A stretch of 64,000 nucleotides of DNA from Candidatus Venteria ishoeyi (GCF_030378065.1 NZ_JAUCGJ010000007.1:1-64000), one strand, 5' to 3'; counted from the stretch's first letter, positions 53,079-62,254 are shown. Numbers and translations are program-made. The notes: generated by a model from the letters alone, not told the origin.

Positions 53079-53103
53079 TTTTTAGCCGTTGTGCGGCTAA
53101 AAA
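53079..53103. promoter_or_regulatory. Leader hairpin before modA
   Basis: TTTTTAGCCG and CGGCTAAAAA pair around TTGTG, ending 13 bases before the modA GTG. It lies next to the ribosome site and could affect translation. It has a U-rich 5' arm and A-rich 3' arm, so it is not a terminator. It is not the known Moco riboswitch or a ModE site. Confidence 0.4.
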
Positions 53104-53116
53104 GTGAGAAAATATC

Positions 53117-53863
53117 GTGATTGCATTAAAAAAAATCTGGCTCAGTATACTGCTGGCCTTAATCTTTACCCCTTATGTCGCCGCCGAAGATGTACATATT
53201 GCGGTTGCCGCAAATTTTACTGCGGCAATGAAAGAAATCAGCCGCGTTTTTGAGCGGGAAAGTGGGCATAAAACACGGGTCAGCTTTGGTTCTACTGGCA
53301 AACTGTATGCGCAGATTGTCAACAATGCGCCCTTTGAATTGTTTCTGGCGGCGGGTCAGGAACGCCCGCGTCTGTTGTATGAACAAGCGGTCTCAGAGCA
53401 AAAGCCCATTACCTATGCCATTGGTAAGCTGGTGTTATGGAGCCGTGATGCTCAGCGAGAAGTGAGTCTGGCAGCATTACAAGCCGGTGACTTTAAACGT
53501 CTGGCGCTGGGCAATCCCAAAACCGCGCCTTATGGCACGGCGGCGGCGCAGGTGCTCAAGCATTTGCAACTGGGACAAGCCTTGCGTAAAAAATGGGTTC
53601 TGGGTGAAAGCATTGCCCAGGCTTACCAGTTTGTTGCCACGGGTAATGCGGAACTGGGTTTTGTGGCGCTGGCGCAAGTCAGTCTTAATGATAGCGGCGC
53701 GCGCTGGCTGGTGCCACAAAGCTATTATGAGCCTATTCGCCAGAATGCCATTTTGCTCAAACGTGGCAGGAATAATCCGGCAGCCAGCGCATTCTGGTCT
53801 TATCTGCAAAGTCCGGCGGCGCAAGCCATTATTCAGCAGTTTGGTTATGCAATCCCGCAATAG
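53117..53863 (+). CDS. modA: Molybdate-binding protein ModA
   Basis: The periplasmic molybdate/tungstate receptor, 248 residues. Signal peptide ILLALIFTPYVAAE. Mature sequence begins VHIAVAANFTAAMKEISRVF with the ligand-binding Ser/Thr, then VSFGSTGKLYAQIVNNAPFE, LGNPKTAPYGTAAAQVL and GNAELGFVALAQVSL, all ModA-type. The start is GTG, with a weak GTGAG ribosome site and a hairpin upstream. Molybdate supplies molybdopterin enzymes. Operon modABC on this strand. Confidence 0.94.
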   Translation: MIALKKIWLSILLALIFTPYVAAEDVHIAVAANFTAAMKEISRVFERESGHKTRVSFGSTGKLYAQIVNNAPFELFLAAGQERPRLLYEQAVSEQKPITYAIGKLVLWSRDAQREVSLAALQAGDFKRLALGNPKTAPYGTAAAQVLKHLQLGQALRKKWVLGESIAQAYQFVATGNAELGFVALAQVSLNDSGARWLVPQSYYEPIRQNAILLKRGRNNPAASAFWSYLQSPAAQAIIQQFGYAIPQ

Positions 53864-53878
53864 GACATGGAATAGCGC

Positions 53879-54547
53879 ATGGACTGGCAAGCTATCTGGC
53901 TGACACTGAAGTTGGCCGCAACCACAACTTTTGTACTCCTGCTTATCGGCACGCCGCTGGCCTGGTGGCTGGCGCATTCCCGCGCCTGGTGGAAAGAGAT
54001 TATCGGCGCTCTGGTGGCGCTGCCTTTGGTGTTGCCGCCTACGGTGCTGGGTTTTTATTTGCTGCTGCTGTTGGGGCCTGATGGTGCTGTTGGTAGCCTG
54101 ATGCAACGCCTGGGGCTGGATACTCTGCCTTTTACTTTTCCCGGACTGGTGGTGGGGTCGGTGATTTATTCTCTACCTTTTGTGGTGCAGCCCATTCGCA
54201 ATGCTTTTGTTGCCATTGGTGAGCGTCCGCTGGAAGTGGCGGCAACGCTGCGCGCCAGTCCACTGGATCGTTTTTTTGGGGTGGCTTTGCCGCTGGCCTT
54301 GCCGGGATTTATCACCGGTTCCGTACTGGGGTTTGCGCACACGGTGGGAGAATTTGGCGTGGTGCTGATGATAGGCGGCAATATTCCCGGAGAAACCAAG
54401 GTGCTGTCAGTGGCGATTTATGATCATGTCGAGTCATTGGAATGGACGCAGGCACATTGGCTGGCAGGTGGTATGCTGGTGTTTTCTTTTGTGGTGGTCT
54501 TCAGCATGTATCATCTGGAAAAACGCTTACAGAGGAAAGGCTATTGA
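53879..54547 (+). CDS. modB: Molybdate ABC transporter permease ModB
   Basis: The membrane permease, 222 residues, with five to six helices ([60 protein letters not shown]) and the EAA coupling loop [36 protein letters not shown] is typical of ModB. It begins 15 bases after modA. Its TGA overlaps the modC start (TTGA). Confidence 0.95.
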   Translation: MDWQAIWLTLKLAATTTFVLLLIGTPLAWWLAHSRAWWKEIIGALVALPLVLPPTVLGFYLLLLLGPDGAVGSLMQRLGLDTLPFTFPGLVVGSVIYSLPFVVQPIRNAFVAIGERPLEVAATLRASPLDRFFGVALPLALPGFITGSVLGFAHTVGEFGVVLMIGGNIPGETKVLSVAIYDHVESLEWTQAHWLAGGMLVFSFVVVFSMYHLEKRLQRKGY

Positions 54548-55617
54548 GCCAGATCGAAGTGTCTTTGACACATCGCCAGGGTGATTTTAAGTTGGATGCG
54601 GCTTTCACCACACCCGCATCCGGTGTGACCGCTTTGTTTGGGCATTCCGGTTGCGGTAAGACCACAGTGCTGCGCGCGATTGCCGGTTTATTGCGCGTTG
54701 ATCAGGGGCGCGTGTGCATTAACGGGGAAACCTGGCAAGAGCGCGAACAATTTATACCCACCCACCAGCGCCCTATTGCGTATGTATTTCAGGAAGCCAG
54801 TTTGTTCAGCCATTTATCGGTACGGCGCAATCTGGAATATGGCTGGCGGCGGGTGGCGAAGGAGCAACGCCGGGTACAGTTTGATACGGTGGTGGACTTG
54901 CTGGGTGTAGCGCCCTTGTTAAAACGCGCCACCCATCGTTTATCCGGTGGCGAGCGCCAGCGCGTGGCGATTGCCCGCGCCTTGCTCACCAGTCCACAAT
55001 TATTGCTGATGGATGAACCCTTATCAGCCTTGGATCATAATGCGAAACAAAGCATTATGCCTTATCTGGAAACCCTGCATGATGAGCTGGGCATTCCTTC
55101 TTTGTATGTTTCCCACGATCCCAATGAAGTCGCACGACTGGCGGATCATCTGGTATTTTTGGAGCAGGGCAGGGTAAAGGCCTGTGGTTTGGCCGCAGAT
55201 TTATTGACCCGTCTGGATTTACCGGTTTCCCGTTATGATGATGCGGCAGCAATTCTGGAAGGCCGGGTATCCACTCATGACCCTACTTATCATCTGACCT
55301 GGATAGGCATGGATTGCGGACGTGTCGCGGTCAGCCGTGAAGACTTGCCGGAAGGCCACTATGCCCGCGTGCAGATTCTGGCGCGTGATGTCAGTCTGTC
55401 ATTACGTGCGCATAGTGATACCAGCATTATTAATATTCTGCCTGCCAAGGTGATTGATAGCCGTGACATCAATCCCAGCCAGGTTTTGCTGCGCCTGCAA
55501 TTAGTGGATGGTCAAATGCTGTTATCACGCATCACCCGGCGTTCTGCGGTAGGCCTGGGGATATGCGAAGGGATGACGGTATATGCACAGGTGAAAAGCG
55601 TGGCTTTAATGGTTTAG
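54544..55617 (+). CDS. modC: Molybdate ABC transporter ATPase ModC
   Basis: The ATP-binding subunit, 357 residues: Walker [18 protein letters not shown], signature [16 protein letters not shown], Walker [17 protein letters not shown], switch His in [20 protein letters not shown]. The C-terminus has a Mop/TOBE domain ([20 protein letters not shown]) that senses molybdate. I use a TTG start at 54544, coupled to the modB stop; the frame runs further up without a family match. Its last 12 bases overlap the 3' end of tadA on the other strand. Confidence 0.94.
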   Translation: MSQIEVSLTHRQGDFKLDAAFTTPASGVTALFGHSGCGKTTVLRAIAGLLRVDQGRVCINGETWQEREQFIPTHQRPIAYVFQEASLFSHLSVRRNLEYGWRRVAKEQRRVQFDTVVDLLGVAPLLKRATHRLSGGERQRVAIARALLTSPQLLLMDEPLSALDHNAKQSIMPYLETLHDELGIPSLYVSHDPNEVARLADHLVFLEQGRVKACGLAADLLTRLDLPVSRYDDAAAILEGRVSTHDPTYHLTWIGMDCGRVAVSREDLPEGHYARVQILARDVSLSLRAHSDTSIINILPAKVIDSRDINPSQVLLRLQLVDGQMLLSRITRRSAVGLGICEGMTVYAQVKSVALMV

Positions 55618-56076
55618 ATTTTTTTTCATTGCCCGACGTTGCCGGAAAAACTGTTGTAAACGCTGGCGGGAGGCTTCTGCCAACACGCCCCCGGCAACCA
55701 CTACCTGATGGTTATGATGCGGGTCTTGAAGCAATGGAAAAACACTGCCTGCCGCACCGGTTTTGGGATCGCTGGCAGCAAATACCAGACGTTGAATACG
55801 GGCGTGAATCATCGCGCCCACGCACATGATACAAGGTTCCAGCGTGACGTATAAGGTTGTACCGGGTAGACGATAATTACCCGCTTGCTGTCCGGCTTGG
55901 CGCAAGGCTAAAATTTCAGCATGGGCGCAGGGGTCATTTAAGTGAATGGGTTGATTCCAGCCTTCAGCTAATACGACATCGTCTCTGACGACCAGCGCAC
56001 CAACCGGGACTTCCCCCATCGCTGCCGCGCGATCAGCCAGTTGCAAGGCTTGTAACATCCATTGTTCATCATTCAT
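55606..56076 (-). CDS. tadA: tRNA-specific adenosine deaminase TadA
   Basis: TadA deaminates A34 to inosine in tRNA-Arg(ACG). The 156 residues carry the zinc motifs PCAHAEILALRQAGQQ (HAE with catalytic Glu) and EPCIMCVGAMIHARI (PCxxC). RLVFAASDPKTGAAGSVF is typical, and the tail ends [10 protein letters not shown]. Essential in most bacteria. Its 3' end overlaps modC tail to tail by 12 bases. It follows the membrane gene by 15 bases and may be in its transcript. Confidence 0.96.
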   Translation of the reverse strand: MNDEQWMLQALQLADRAAAMGEVPVGALVVRDDVVLAEGWNQPIHLNDPCAHAEILALRQAGQQAGNYRLPGTTLYVTLEPCIMCVGAMIHARIQRLVFAASDPKTGAAGSVFPLLQDPHHNHQVVVAGGVLAEASRQRLQQFFRQRRAMKKNLNH

Positions 56077-56091
56077 TAGGTTAAGCTCAGC

Positions 56092-57105
56092 TTAGTACAG
56101 GATCTGATCCATTTTTTCAGACAATCTTTGCAGCGCATTTTCCGTTTCTTCCAGTTTTTTCGCTTCCGCCGCTTTATATTCTTCGCGCAGCATGGTAATT
56201 TCTTCCTTAAAAGCGCGAAATTCAGCAATGGTTTCTTCCATTTCTTTACTGGGAATGCCACCACCACCACCGCCACCCAGCATCATTGGTGGCAAAGCCA
56301 TTTCAGATTTTGCATCTTCAATATTCACCACATTAACTTCCTTGGGTTTTTCTTTTCCCGCAGGGCGGCGGCTGATACCCTGAATTTGCTGGGCAATAAA
56401 AGATTCTTTGAGTTTATTTTCCTGTTTTTTAAGTTTTTCGCGCAAGCCTTCAAGGGCGATCACATCTGCCAGCTCCTTGTCTTGTACGGGTGTTAAACCA
56501 ATCAGTGCTTTCATTGCCATCATCATCACCAGCAAATCAAAGGCTAACATGGCAACAAACAGCGCAGGAATTTCCAGGCTTTTGGGGTTAAAAAATAAAT
56601 GACCGGAAGAAAAGTACAATAAATAATTCATCAGTAATACAATACTCACCCGTGGCATGTCTTGTTTCATGGCGTAATGCGTCAGGCCAATGGTTAATAA
56701 ACCCATGCCACAGGCGACTGCAAGCTGGATTCTTTCATCCAGGTAAATATAGGCTAAACCGTCAGTGACTGAGCCTGCTGGCGGTACCGGAGTGCGTACC
56801 GCATAAGCGATGCCCAGTATCAATAACAGTAAGGCCATGTTAAAAATACGCTTGGCGGTAATGGGTTCACAAAGATTACTGGTATTATCCAGTAAAATAG
56901 GAATTACCACCGATAACAGACCAATCAGCGCGACCAATTCACCAAAATGATTGGGGGCTATATAACCCAGCAATATGCGATTTTCTTCATACATATTGGG
57001 ATAAAGTAAAAGAAATAATGCGGCTAAGAAATAGGCGGCGCTGATGCCTAGTAACAGGCGTCTCCAGATTTTTAGGTTTAATAATTTTTTTAGAATTGTC
57101 ATCAT
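56092..57105 (-). CDS. Multi-helix membrane protein with coiled-coil tail
   Basis: A 337-residue protein of unknown function. The N-terminal 210 residues form about six helices (LLLGISAAYFLAALFLLLYP, LVALIGLLSVVIPILLDNTS, IFNMALLLLILGIAYAVRTP). The C-terminal third is cytoplasmic and charged: ADVIALEGLREKLKKQENKL, then a Gly run (LGGGGGGGIPSKEMEETIAE) as hinge, then a second coiled coil (EEYKAAEAKKLEETENALQR). The layout suggests a scaffold or sensor. No domain is recognised. It is upstream of tadA on the same strand. Confidence 0.7.
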   Translation of the reverse strand: MMTILKKLLNLKIWRRLLLGISAAYFLAALFLLLYPNMYEENRILLGYIAPNHFGELVALIGLLSVVIPILLDNTSNLCEPITAKRIFNMALLLLILGIAYAVRTPVPPAGSVTDGLAYIYLDERIQLAVACGMGLLTIGLTHYAMKQDMPRVSIVLLMNYLLYFSSGHLFFNPKSLEIPALFVAMLAFDLLVMMMAMKALIGLTPVQDKELADVIALEGLREKLKKQENKLKESFIAQQIQGISRRPAGKEKPKEVNVVNIEDAKSEMALPPMMLGGGGGGGIPSKEMEETIAEFRAFKEEITMLREEYKAAEAKKLEETENALQRLSEKMDQILY

Positions 57106-57209
57106 TGTTTATTTTTCTCAGATTTTACCCAGACAGTTAGTTAAGCTGAACTCGATGCAGGTTTTTTTAAGAAAAAGCAGTGAATGTCTGTACTCACTAT
57201 CAATAACTT

Positions 57210-57273
57210 AGCGTAAGGCGGAAGCAGTTTTCAGTACATTAAACACTGAAAGGCGCTTACGTCGAACTCAGGT
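57210..57273 (+). repeat. Family B palindromic repeat, copy B3
   Basis: AGCGTAAGGCGGAAGCAGTT, TTCAGTAC, loop, CACTGAAAGGCGCTTACG, then TCGAACTCAGG. It lies upstream of engB, ending 17 bases before its start, and may carry part of the leader. Confidence 0.7.
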
Positions 57274-57289
57274 TAGTTAAGGATTTACC

Positions 57290-57895
57290 ATGTCTTCATT
57301 ATATCGGCAAGCAAATTATTTATGCAGTGCCCACACTTTAGCGCAATTGCCACAAGATCAAGGTTTGGAAGTGGCTTTTGCCGGGCGCTCAAATGCCGGG
57401 AAATCCAGCGCCATTAATACGATTTGCCAGCAAAAACGCCTGGCTCGCACCAGTAAAACACCGGGGCGCACCCAGCAAATCATTTTTTTTAATCTGGATG
57501 AAACCCGGCATCTGGTGGATTTACCGGGTTATGGTTATGCCAAGGTACCCATGTCCGTTAAAAATCATTGGCAAAAGGTGCTGCAAAATTATTTGATTTC
57601 ACGCAAGAGCCTGCGTGGTTTGGTGTTGATGATGGATATTCGCCACCCAATGACTGAATATGATCAGAATATGCTGGAGTGGTCGTTAAATTCTGATATG
57701 CCCACACATATTTTACTGACTAAAGCCGATAAGTTAAGTCGTGGTAAAGGTCTGGGGGTATTGCAGAAGGTACGTCAGGTGTGCCAGCAAAATGAAACCG
57801 AGCATACGCCCATCACGGTACAATTATTTTCAGCACTAAAACGGCACGGCATAGAAGAAGTCCATCAACAGTTAAATCACTGGTTGAACATTTGA
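57290..57895 (+). CDS. engB: Ribosome biogenesis GTPase EngB (YihA)
   Basis: An essential-type GTPase linked to assembly of the large ribosomal subunit. The 201 residues carry G1 [20 protein letters not shown]2 [15 protein letters not shown]3 [13 protein letters not shown] and G4 [13 protein letters not shown]. The sequence matches YihA/EngB. It is cytoplasmic. The MCE-family gene starts five bases after its stop, so the three genes to 59567 likely form one operon. Confidence 0.95.
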   Translation: MSSLYRQANYLCSAHTLAQLPQDQGLEVAFAGRSNAGKSSAINTICQQKRLARTSKTPGRTQQIIFFNLDETRHLVDLPGYGYAKVPMSVKNHWQKVLQNYLISRKSLRGLVLMMDIRHPMTEYDQNMLEWSLNSDMPTHILLTKADKLSRGKGLGVLQKVRQVCQQNETEHTPITVQLFSALKRHGIEEVHQQLNHWLNI

Positions 57896-57899
57896 CAGT

Positions 57900-58952
57900 A
57901 TGGATAACAAGGTTAATTATGCTCTGGTTGGCTTTTTTGTTTTGTTTTTGGGTGGTGCTTTCATTTTTATTGCCCTATGGCTGGCTTCAGATCGTGAAAA
58001 TAAACAATGGCTGACTTTTCAGGCACATTTTAATGAATCCGTTTCCGGTTTGAATCACAATGCGCCAGTGAAATACCGTGGCGTTGAAGTGGGTAAAGTC
58101 ACCGGTATTTCACTGCTGCCAGCACAACCGGAAAAAATCCGGGTACTGATGCGTATTGATGCAGTGGTGCCGATTAATGTCGATACCATTGCCACCTTAA
58201 AAACGCAGGGCATTACCGGACTGGCTTTTATTGAGCTGAGTGGCAGTACGATTGAAGCCCCGCGATTACAAGCGCAAGCGGGGGCAGAATACCTGGAAAT
58301 CCAAACCGGGCCATCTTTGTTTGTGCGTATTGATACGGCAATTACTGATTTATTATTAAAATTTGAAACCATGAGCAATGGGGCTGAAACCCTCATGCAG
58401 CAGCTTAAAGTCGTTTCTGAACGTGCCAACCAGTTGATATCTACAGAAAATATTCAACATTTCAGTGAGACTTTACAGCATCTGGATAATTTGGGTAAGC
58501 ACTTGCTGCAACATAAAGAATCGCTGGCGCAGGTGATACAAGCCGTTAACCAGACTACAAAAAACACCCAACAGATTAGTGAAAATATCAAACAGGCCTT
58601 GCCAGGTACGATTAATCAGTTTAATCAGGCAACCGCAATGGCGATAACGGGTTTTAAAAACTTTGATAGAGTGGTGTTAGAATCTGAGCAGACATTGCTG
58701 AACAATCAGGAAACATTACAGCGTACCTTATCCGCAACGGCACGTATCAGCGAGCAAATTGATAGCCTGGTTAAAGATATAAAACCTGATTTACAACGGG
58801 TGGGGGGGGAGACCCTGCCAGGGCTGAACAGTACGGTATTGGAGTTGCGCACAACATTGGTTAATTTAAACCGCATAACGCAACAATTACAACGTAACCC
58901 CAATCAATTGATTTTTGGTAAGCCGATGATTCAACCAGGCCCGGGGGAGTAG
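57900..58952 (+). CDS. MCE-family (MlaD/PqiB-like) transport protein
   Basis: A 350-residue membrane-anchored lipid-transport protein: N-terminal helix (YALVGFFVLFLGGAFIFIAL), a single MCE domain (GLNHNAPVKYRGVEVGKVTG, ISLLPAQPEKIRVLMRID, TLKTQGITGLAFIELSGS) and a long helical tail (residues 150-330). MCE proteins form hexameric periplasmic channels that move phospholipids between membranes. The permease and ATPase normally encoded just upstream are missing; engB lies there instead. The next gene encodes a PqiC-type lipoprotein. Confidence 0.9.
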   Translation: MDNKVNYALVGFFVLFLGGAFIFIALWLASDRENKQWLTFQAHFNESVSGLNHNAPVKYRGVEVGKVTGISLLPAQPEKIRVLMRIDAVVPINVDTIATLKTQGITGLAFIELSGSTIEAPRLQAQAGAEYLEIQTGPSLFVRIDTAITDLLLKFETMSNGAETLMQQLKVVSERANQLISTENIQHFSETLQHLDNLGKHLLQHKESLAQVIQAVNQTTKNTQQISENIKQALPGTINQFNQATAMAITGFKNFDRVVLESEQTLLNNQETLQRTLSATARISEQIDSLVKDIKPDLQRVGGETLPGLNSTVLELRTTLVNLNRITQQLQRNPNQLIFGKPMIQPGPGE

Positions 58953-58958
58953 TGTTTA

Positions 58959-59567
58959 ATGCGTTTATCTCTATTAATCTTTTTGTTATTCAGCTTATCA
59001 GGCTGTGCAATTTTTCCTGGCAGTAATGAAATTAGTCACCTGCAACATTGGTATCTGGATATTCCACTAGAAAAGCCCAATTTTGTCAGTGACGGCCCCA
59101 GTATCAGCGTTGCCATGCCGCGCAGCCCCAGTTTATTGGATAATACGGCTATTTATTATCGTCAGACACCACACCGCATTGAGCCTTATGCCCATAATCT
59201 CTGGAGTGCCGCACCTGCGGAAATGCTGCAACCCTTATTGATTAATCAACTGGAAAGCAGTGGTTTTTTTTCTGTGGTGTTAGCTGCGCCTGAAGCAGCG
59301 CTTTCCAGCCCCTTACGCCTGGAAACTGAGTTATTAAGGCTGTATCAGGACTATCAGCAGCAACCCAGCCAGATTGTCCTGGCCTTGCGTGCGCAATTAT
59401 TGGATGTGGGACAACAGCGGGTTTTAGGCTCACAGTTATTTCAAATTAAGCTGCCCACGCAAACTGACGATATGCAAGGCGGTGTCACAGCGATGAATCA
59501 GGCCATTGGACAACTACTCAAACAACTCCGCTTATTTGTGATCCAACATTTAACTGAGGCGGCCTAA
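58959..59567 (+). CDS. PqiC-like ABC-type transport auxiliary lipoprotein
   Basis: A 202-residue lipoprotein (signal LLIFLLFSLSGCAIFPGS) of the ABC-type transport auxiliary component family (PqiC-like). Seen: HWYLDIPLEKPNFVSDGPSI, VAMPRSPSLLDNTAIYYRQT, EPYAHNLWSAAPAEMLQPLL, LLRLYQDYQQQPSQIVLALR and GGVTAMNQAIGQLLKQLRLF. It would sit at the outer membrane and receive lipid from the MCE tunnel. It is placed six bases after the MCE gene. Confidence 0.85.
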   Translation: MRLSLLIFLLFSLSGCAIFPGSNEISHLQHWYLDIPLEKPNFVSDGPSISVAMPRSPSLLDNTAIYYRQTPHRIEPYAHNLWSAAPAEMLQPLLINQLESSGFFSVVLAAPEAALSSPLRLETELLRLYQDYQQQPSQIVLALRAQLLDVGQQRVLGSQLFQIKLPTQTDDMQGGVTAMNQAIGQLLKQLRLFVIQHLTEAA

Positions 59568-59617
59568 GCTGATTATTTTTAGTTCAAACCTGAGTTTTAT
59601 CTGTTTATTCAAACAGC

Positions 59618-59690
59618 AGCGTGGAGCAATAAGCGGCTTTTTTGTGCCTTAAAGCACAAAAATGAAGCTTTTGCATAACTCCAAAATTTA
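59618..59690 (+). repeat. Family B palindromic repeat, copy B4
   Basis: AGCGTGGAGCAATAAGCGGC, TTTTTTGTGC, CTTAAA, GCACAAAAAT, then GAAGCTTTTGCATAACTCC. The central GTGC/GCAC hairpin is exact. It lies between the PqiC-like gene and dnaQ. Confidence 0.65.
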
Positions 59691-59710
59691 AGCAAAACAG
59701 GACAAAACAC

Positions 59711-60415
59711 ATGAGACAAGTAGTGCTGGATACTGAAACCACCGGTATCAATCACAAAGCCGGACATAAAATTATTGAAATCGGTTGCGTGGAATTACTA
59801 GATCGCCGTTTGACGGGGAAAACTTATCATGAATACCTGCAACCTGATCGGGAAATTGATGAAGGCGCAATCAGGGTGCATGGTATTAACAATGAATTTT
59901 TGCAGGGTAAACCGCGTTTTAGTGACATCAAAGAAGCTTTTCTTGCCTTTATTCAAGGCGCGGAATTAATTATTCATAATGCACCCTTTGACGTGGGATT
60001 TATTAATCACGAACTGCACAGTCTGGATGCCAATGCCAAAACCCTGGAACATTTCTGTACGGTGACAGATACCCTGGTGATGGCCAGAAAAAAACATCCG
60101 GGACAAAAAAATAACCTGGATGCTTTGTGCAAGCGTTATGACATTAATAACAGTCATCGCGACTTGCACGGCGCTTTATTAGACTCGGAAATTCTTGCCG
60201 ATGTTTACCTGGCGATGACCGGAGGACAGACAACCCTGTTTATGAGCCAGGATAATGAACAAGCAGATGCCAGTGCGGGTATCCGCCCGATTTCAACCCA
60301 ACGCACGCCTTTGCCATTGATACAACCCACAGATGAAGAACTGGCAGCCCACCAGAAAAACCTTGAGTTGATAGACAAGGCCAGTGACGGTGCCTGTATT
60401 TGGAAAAGTTTATAA
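59711..60415 (+). CDS. dnaQ: DNA polymerase III epsilon subunit
   Basis: The 3'-5' proofreading exonuclease of the replicative polymerase, 234 residues. ExoI LDTETTGINHKAGHKIIEIG (DxE), ExoII IIHNAPFDVGFINHELHSLD, ExoIII NSHRDLHGALLDSEILADVY with catalytic His and Asp. The C-terminus has the alpha-binding stretch. rnhA, commonly next to dnaQ, is not present. A family A repeat follows three bases after the stop. Confidence 0.95.
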   Translation: MRQVVLDTETTGINHKAGHKIIEIGCVELLDRRLTGKTYHEYLQPDREIDEGAIRVHGINNEFLQGKPRFSDIKEAFLAFIQGAELIIHNAPFDVGFINHELHSLDANAKTLEHFCTVTDTLVMARKKHPGQKNNLDALCKRYDINNSHRDLHGALLDSEILADVYLAMTGGQTTLFMSQDNEQADASAGIRPISTQRTPLPLIQPTDEELAAHQKNLELIDKASDGACIWKSL

Positions 60416-60418
60416 ACC

Positions 60419-60582
60419 TTAGGAGTGAGAATTTTATAACTTCAGCAACTTGGCTGGTCTTTTTCTCCATTTTCTACGTTGTGAAAACAGTTACATAGCT
60501 TGCTATGCGCCTGTTTTCACGCCTTGAAAATGAATAAAAATCCTGCGCCCAGTTTCTGTATTTATTTCATCCTCACTCCTTA
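60419..60582 (+). repeat. Family A MITE-like repeat, copy A7
   Basis: 158 bp between TTA flanks, four bases past the dnaQ stop. Nearly identical to A4, with the complete GTGAAAACAG ... CTGTTTTCAC hairpin. It may serve as a 3' end structure for dnaQ. Confidence 0.9.
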
Positions 60583-60640
60583 AAACATCCAGTGTTTTGG
60601 GCATCGTTTGTATTAATTGGGAATTGGAGATAATTATTTA

Positions 60641-60713
60641 GTGTTACACAAAAGCTTCTTTTTTGCAGGTTTTGAAGTTTTGAAATACAAAAAAACCGCT
60701 TTTGCTTCACGCT
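60641..60713 (-). repeat. Family B palindromic repeat, copy B5 (inverted)
   Basis: GTGTTACACAAAAGCTTCTT, TTTTGCAGG, loop, ATACAAAAAAACCGCTTTTG, then CTTCACGCT, in the same direction as B6. It lies between repeat A7 and the flippase gene stop. Confidence 0.65.
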
Positions 60714-60730
60714 AATTCCCATTTTAAATA

Positions 60731-62245
60731 TTACGAAGCTGATGATGATTGCCAGAATAAAAAGCGCTGGCGATCTTCAGGATGCTGGTAAGCATATAAT
60801 GCGGCAAAAGCTAAAAACATGGGCAGGCTCCAGAATACCAAGGCGAAATAACCTTGAATATTTGGCATCCAGTGCGGGAAATACAACCAGATACCACAGA
60901 AAAATAAAGCCAGCAATAAAGGCAAATAGAGTTGACGCAGATACGCAGCTAAGGGAACTTCTAATATCCGGGTCAGGTACAAGGGTTGTAGAAAGACTTT
61001 TAAGATAAGCATGGGAATCGCGGTGCCTAAAGCTACCCCGAAAATGCCATAAATCGGTGCCAGATAAATACTTAAGGCCACATTCACAACACCTTCTATC
61101 AGAGAAATAACAGCAAACAGTTGATGCCTTTTCAAAGCGTACATCATTGCCACGCTGGTACTTTGCGATAAGGTGACCGCATAAGCAATGGTTAATACCC
61201 AAAATGTGGGTAAAACTTCAACAAATTCAGCGCCAGCCCATAAACGTACAAAAGGCTCTCCCCAGATAAGCATCGGCGTGGCAATGGCAAAACTTAAAAA
61301 AGCACCGATGGACAAGGATTTTAGAAATAGTTTCTGCAAATATGCGCGATCCTGTTCTCCCGCGATACTGGAAAAACGCGGGGTAAACACGGAAATGGTC
61401 GCGGCTGAGATGAATTGTAAATAATAACGTACCAGCACTGCTGCCACGCCGTATATGCCGACTTCTGCAAGCCCCAGCCATTTGCCAATAACAAAACTGT
61501 CAAGATTAAAGCGCATGATGTTGGAAATTTCCATGATGGTGGTTGCAATACCAAAGCCCATCAACATCACCAAAGTTTTCCAGTGTCCACCGAATAAATT
61601 AAACTGCACATGAGGAAACAAGTGGCGACAGAGATAATAGTTCATGCCTAACATCAATACCGCGCTGACCAGATTCGCCCAGCCTATGCCCACCACGCCC
61701 ATATCCATTTCCAGCAAGGCAACCACGATCCCCGCACGCAGCACCAGGATAATAATATCAACCAGATTGGCTTCCAAAAAACGTTCATGGGCTTTGATGA
61801 TGGCACCAAACAAGTTGCCGGGAAACGATAAACCCACGCTGATGCCTAAGATAATAATCAGCTTTTTGAAAGCTTCTACATCAGCCTCTGCCACATCAAA
61901 AAACTGTGCCAGAAAGCCATCAATCCAGAAAGAGGCCAGAATAATACCGCCCCCGATAATACAAAATAAAACCAGCGCAGTATTAATTGTGCTATTGAGT
62001 CCTTCATAGTCTTTTTGTGCGGCGTATCTGGCAACATAACGACTAATGGCTGATTCGATACCCAAATCCAGAATACCGTAATAACCCACGATGGAGCTGA
62101 TTAGCATCCAGATGCCAAAACCGGTTTTTCCCAGTTCACCAATGATATAAGAAGTTAGAAAAAAGCCGATTAAAACAGCGGCGACTAAGCCACTCCAGTT
62201 GCTCATCATATTCAGCAACAGGGATGGGCGGCGAGATGTAGACAT
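60731..62245 (-). CDS. Polysaccharide flippase (Wzx-like)
   Basis: A 504-residue integral membrane protein of the oligosaccharide flippase/MATE superfamily with about 12-14 helices. Seen: VAAVLIGFFLTSYIIGELGK, GFGIWMLISSIVGYYGILDL, ESAISRYVARYAAQKDYEGL and FNLDSFVIGKWLGLAEVGIY. It should move lipid-linked sugar units across the inner membrane for capsule, O-antigen or sheath polymer. No glycosyltransferase lies in the window. It begins nine bases after the hybrid kinase stop on the same strand. Confidence 0.88.
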   Translation of the reverse strand: MSTSRRPSLLLNMMSNWSGLVAAVLIGFFLTSYIIGELGKTGFGIWMLISSIVGYYGILDLGIESAISRYVARYAAQKDYEGLNSTINTALVLFCIIGGGIILASFWIDGFLAQFFDVAEADVEAFKKLIIILGISVGLSFPGNLFGAIIKAHERFLEANLVDIIILVLRAGIVVALLEMDMGVVGIGWANLVSAVLMLGMNYYLCRHLFPHVQFNLFGGHWKTLVMLMGFGIATTIMEISNIMRFNLDSFVIGKWLGLAEVGIYGVAAVLVRYYLQFISAATISVFTPRFSSIAGEQDRAYLQKLFLKSLSIGAFLSFAIATPMLIWGEPFVRLWAGAEFVEVLPTFWVLTIAYAVTLSQSTSVAMMYALKRHQLFAVISLIEGVVNVALSIYLAPIYGIFGVALGTAIPMLILKVFLQPLYLTRILEVPLAAYLRQLYLPLLLALFFCGIWLYFPHWMPNIQGYFALVFWSLPMFLAFAALYAYQHPEDRQRFLFWQSSSAS

Positions 62246-62254
62246 GGGGTTCCT

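Noticed and set aside
53079-53103. Terminator or Moco riboswitch before modA
   Set aside because: The arms are U-rich 5' and A-rich 3' with no following T tract, and the element is far too short for the known riboswitch.
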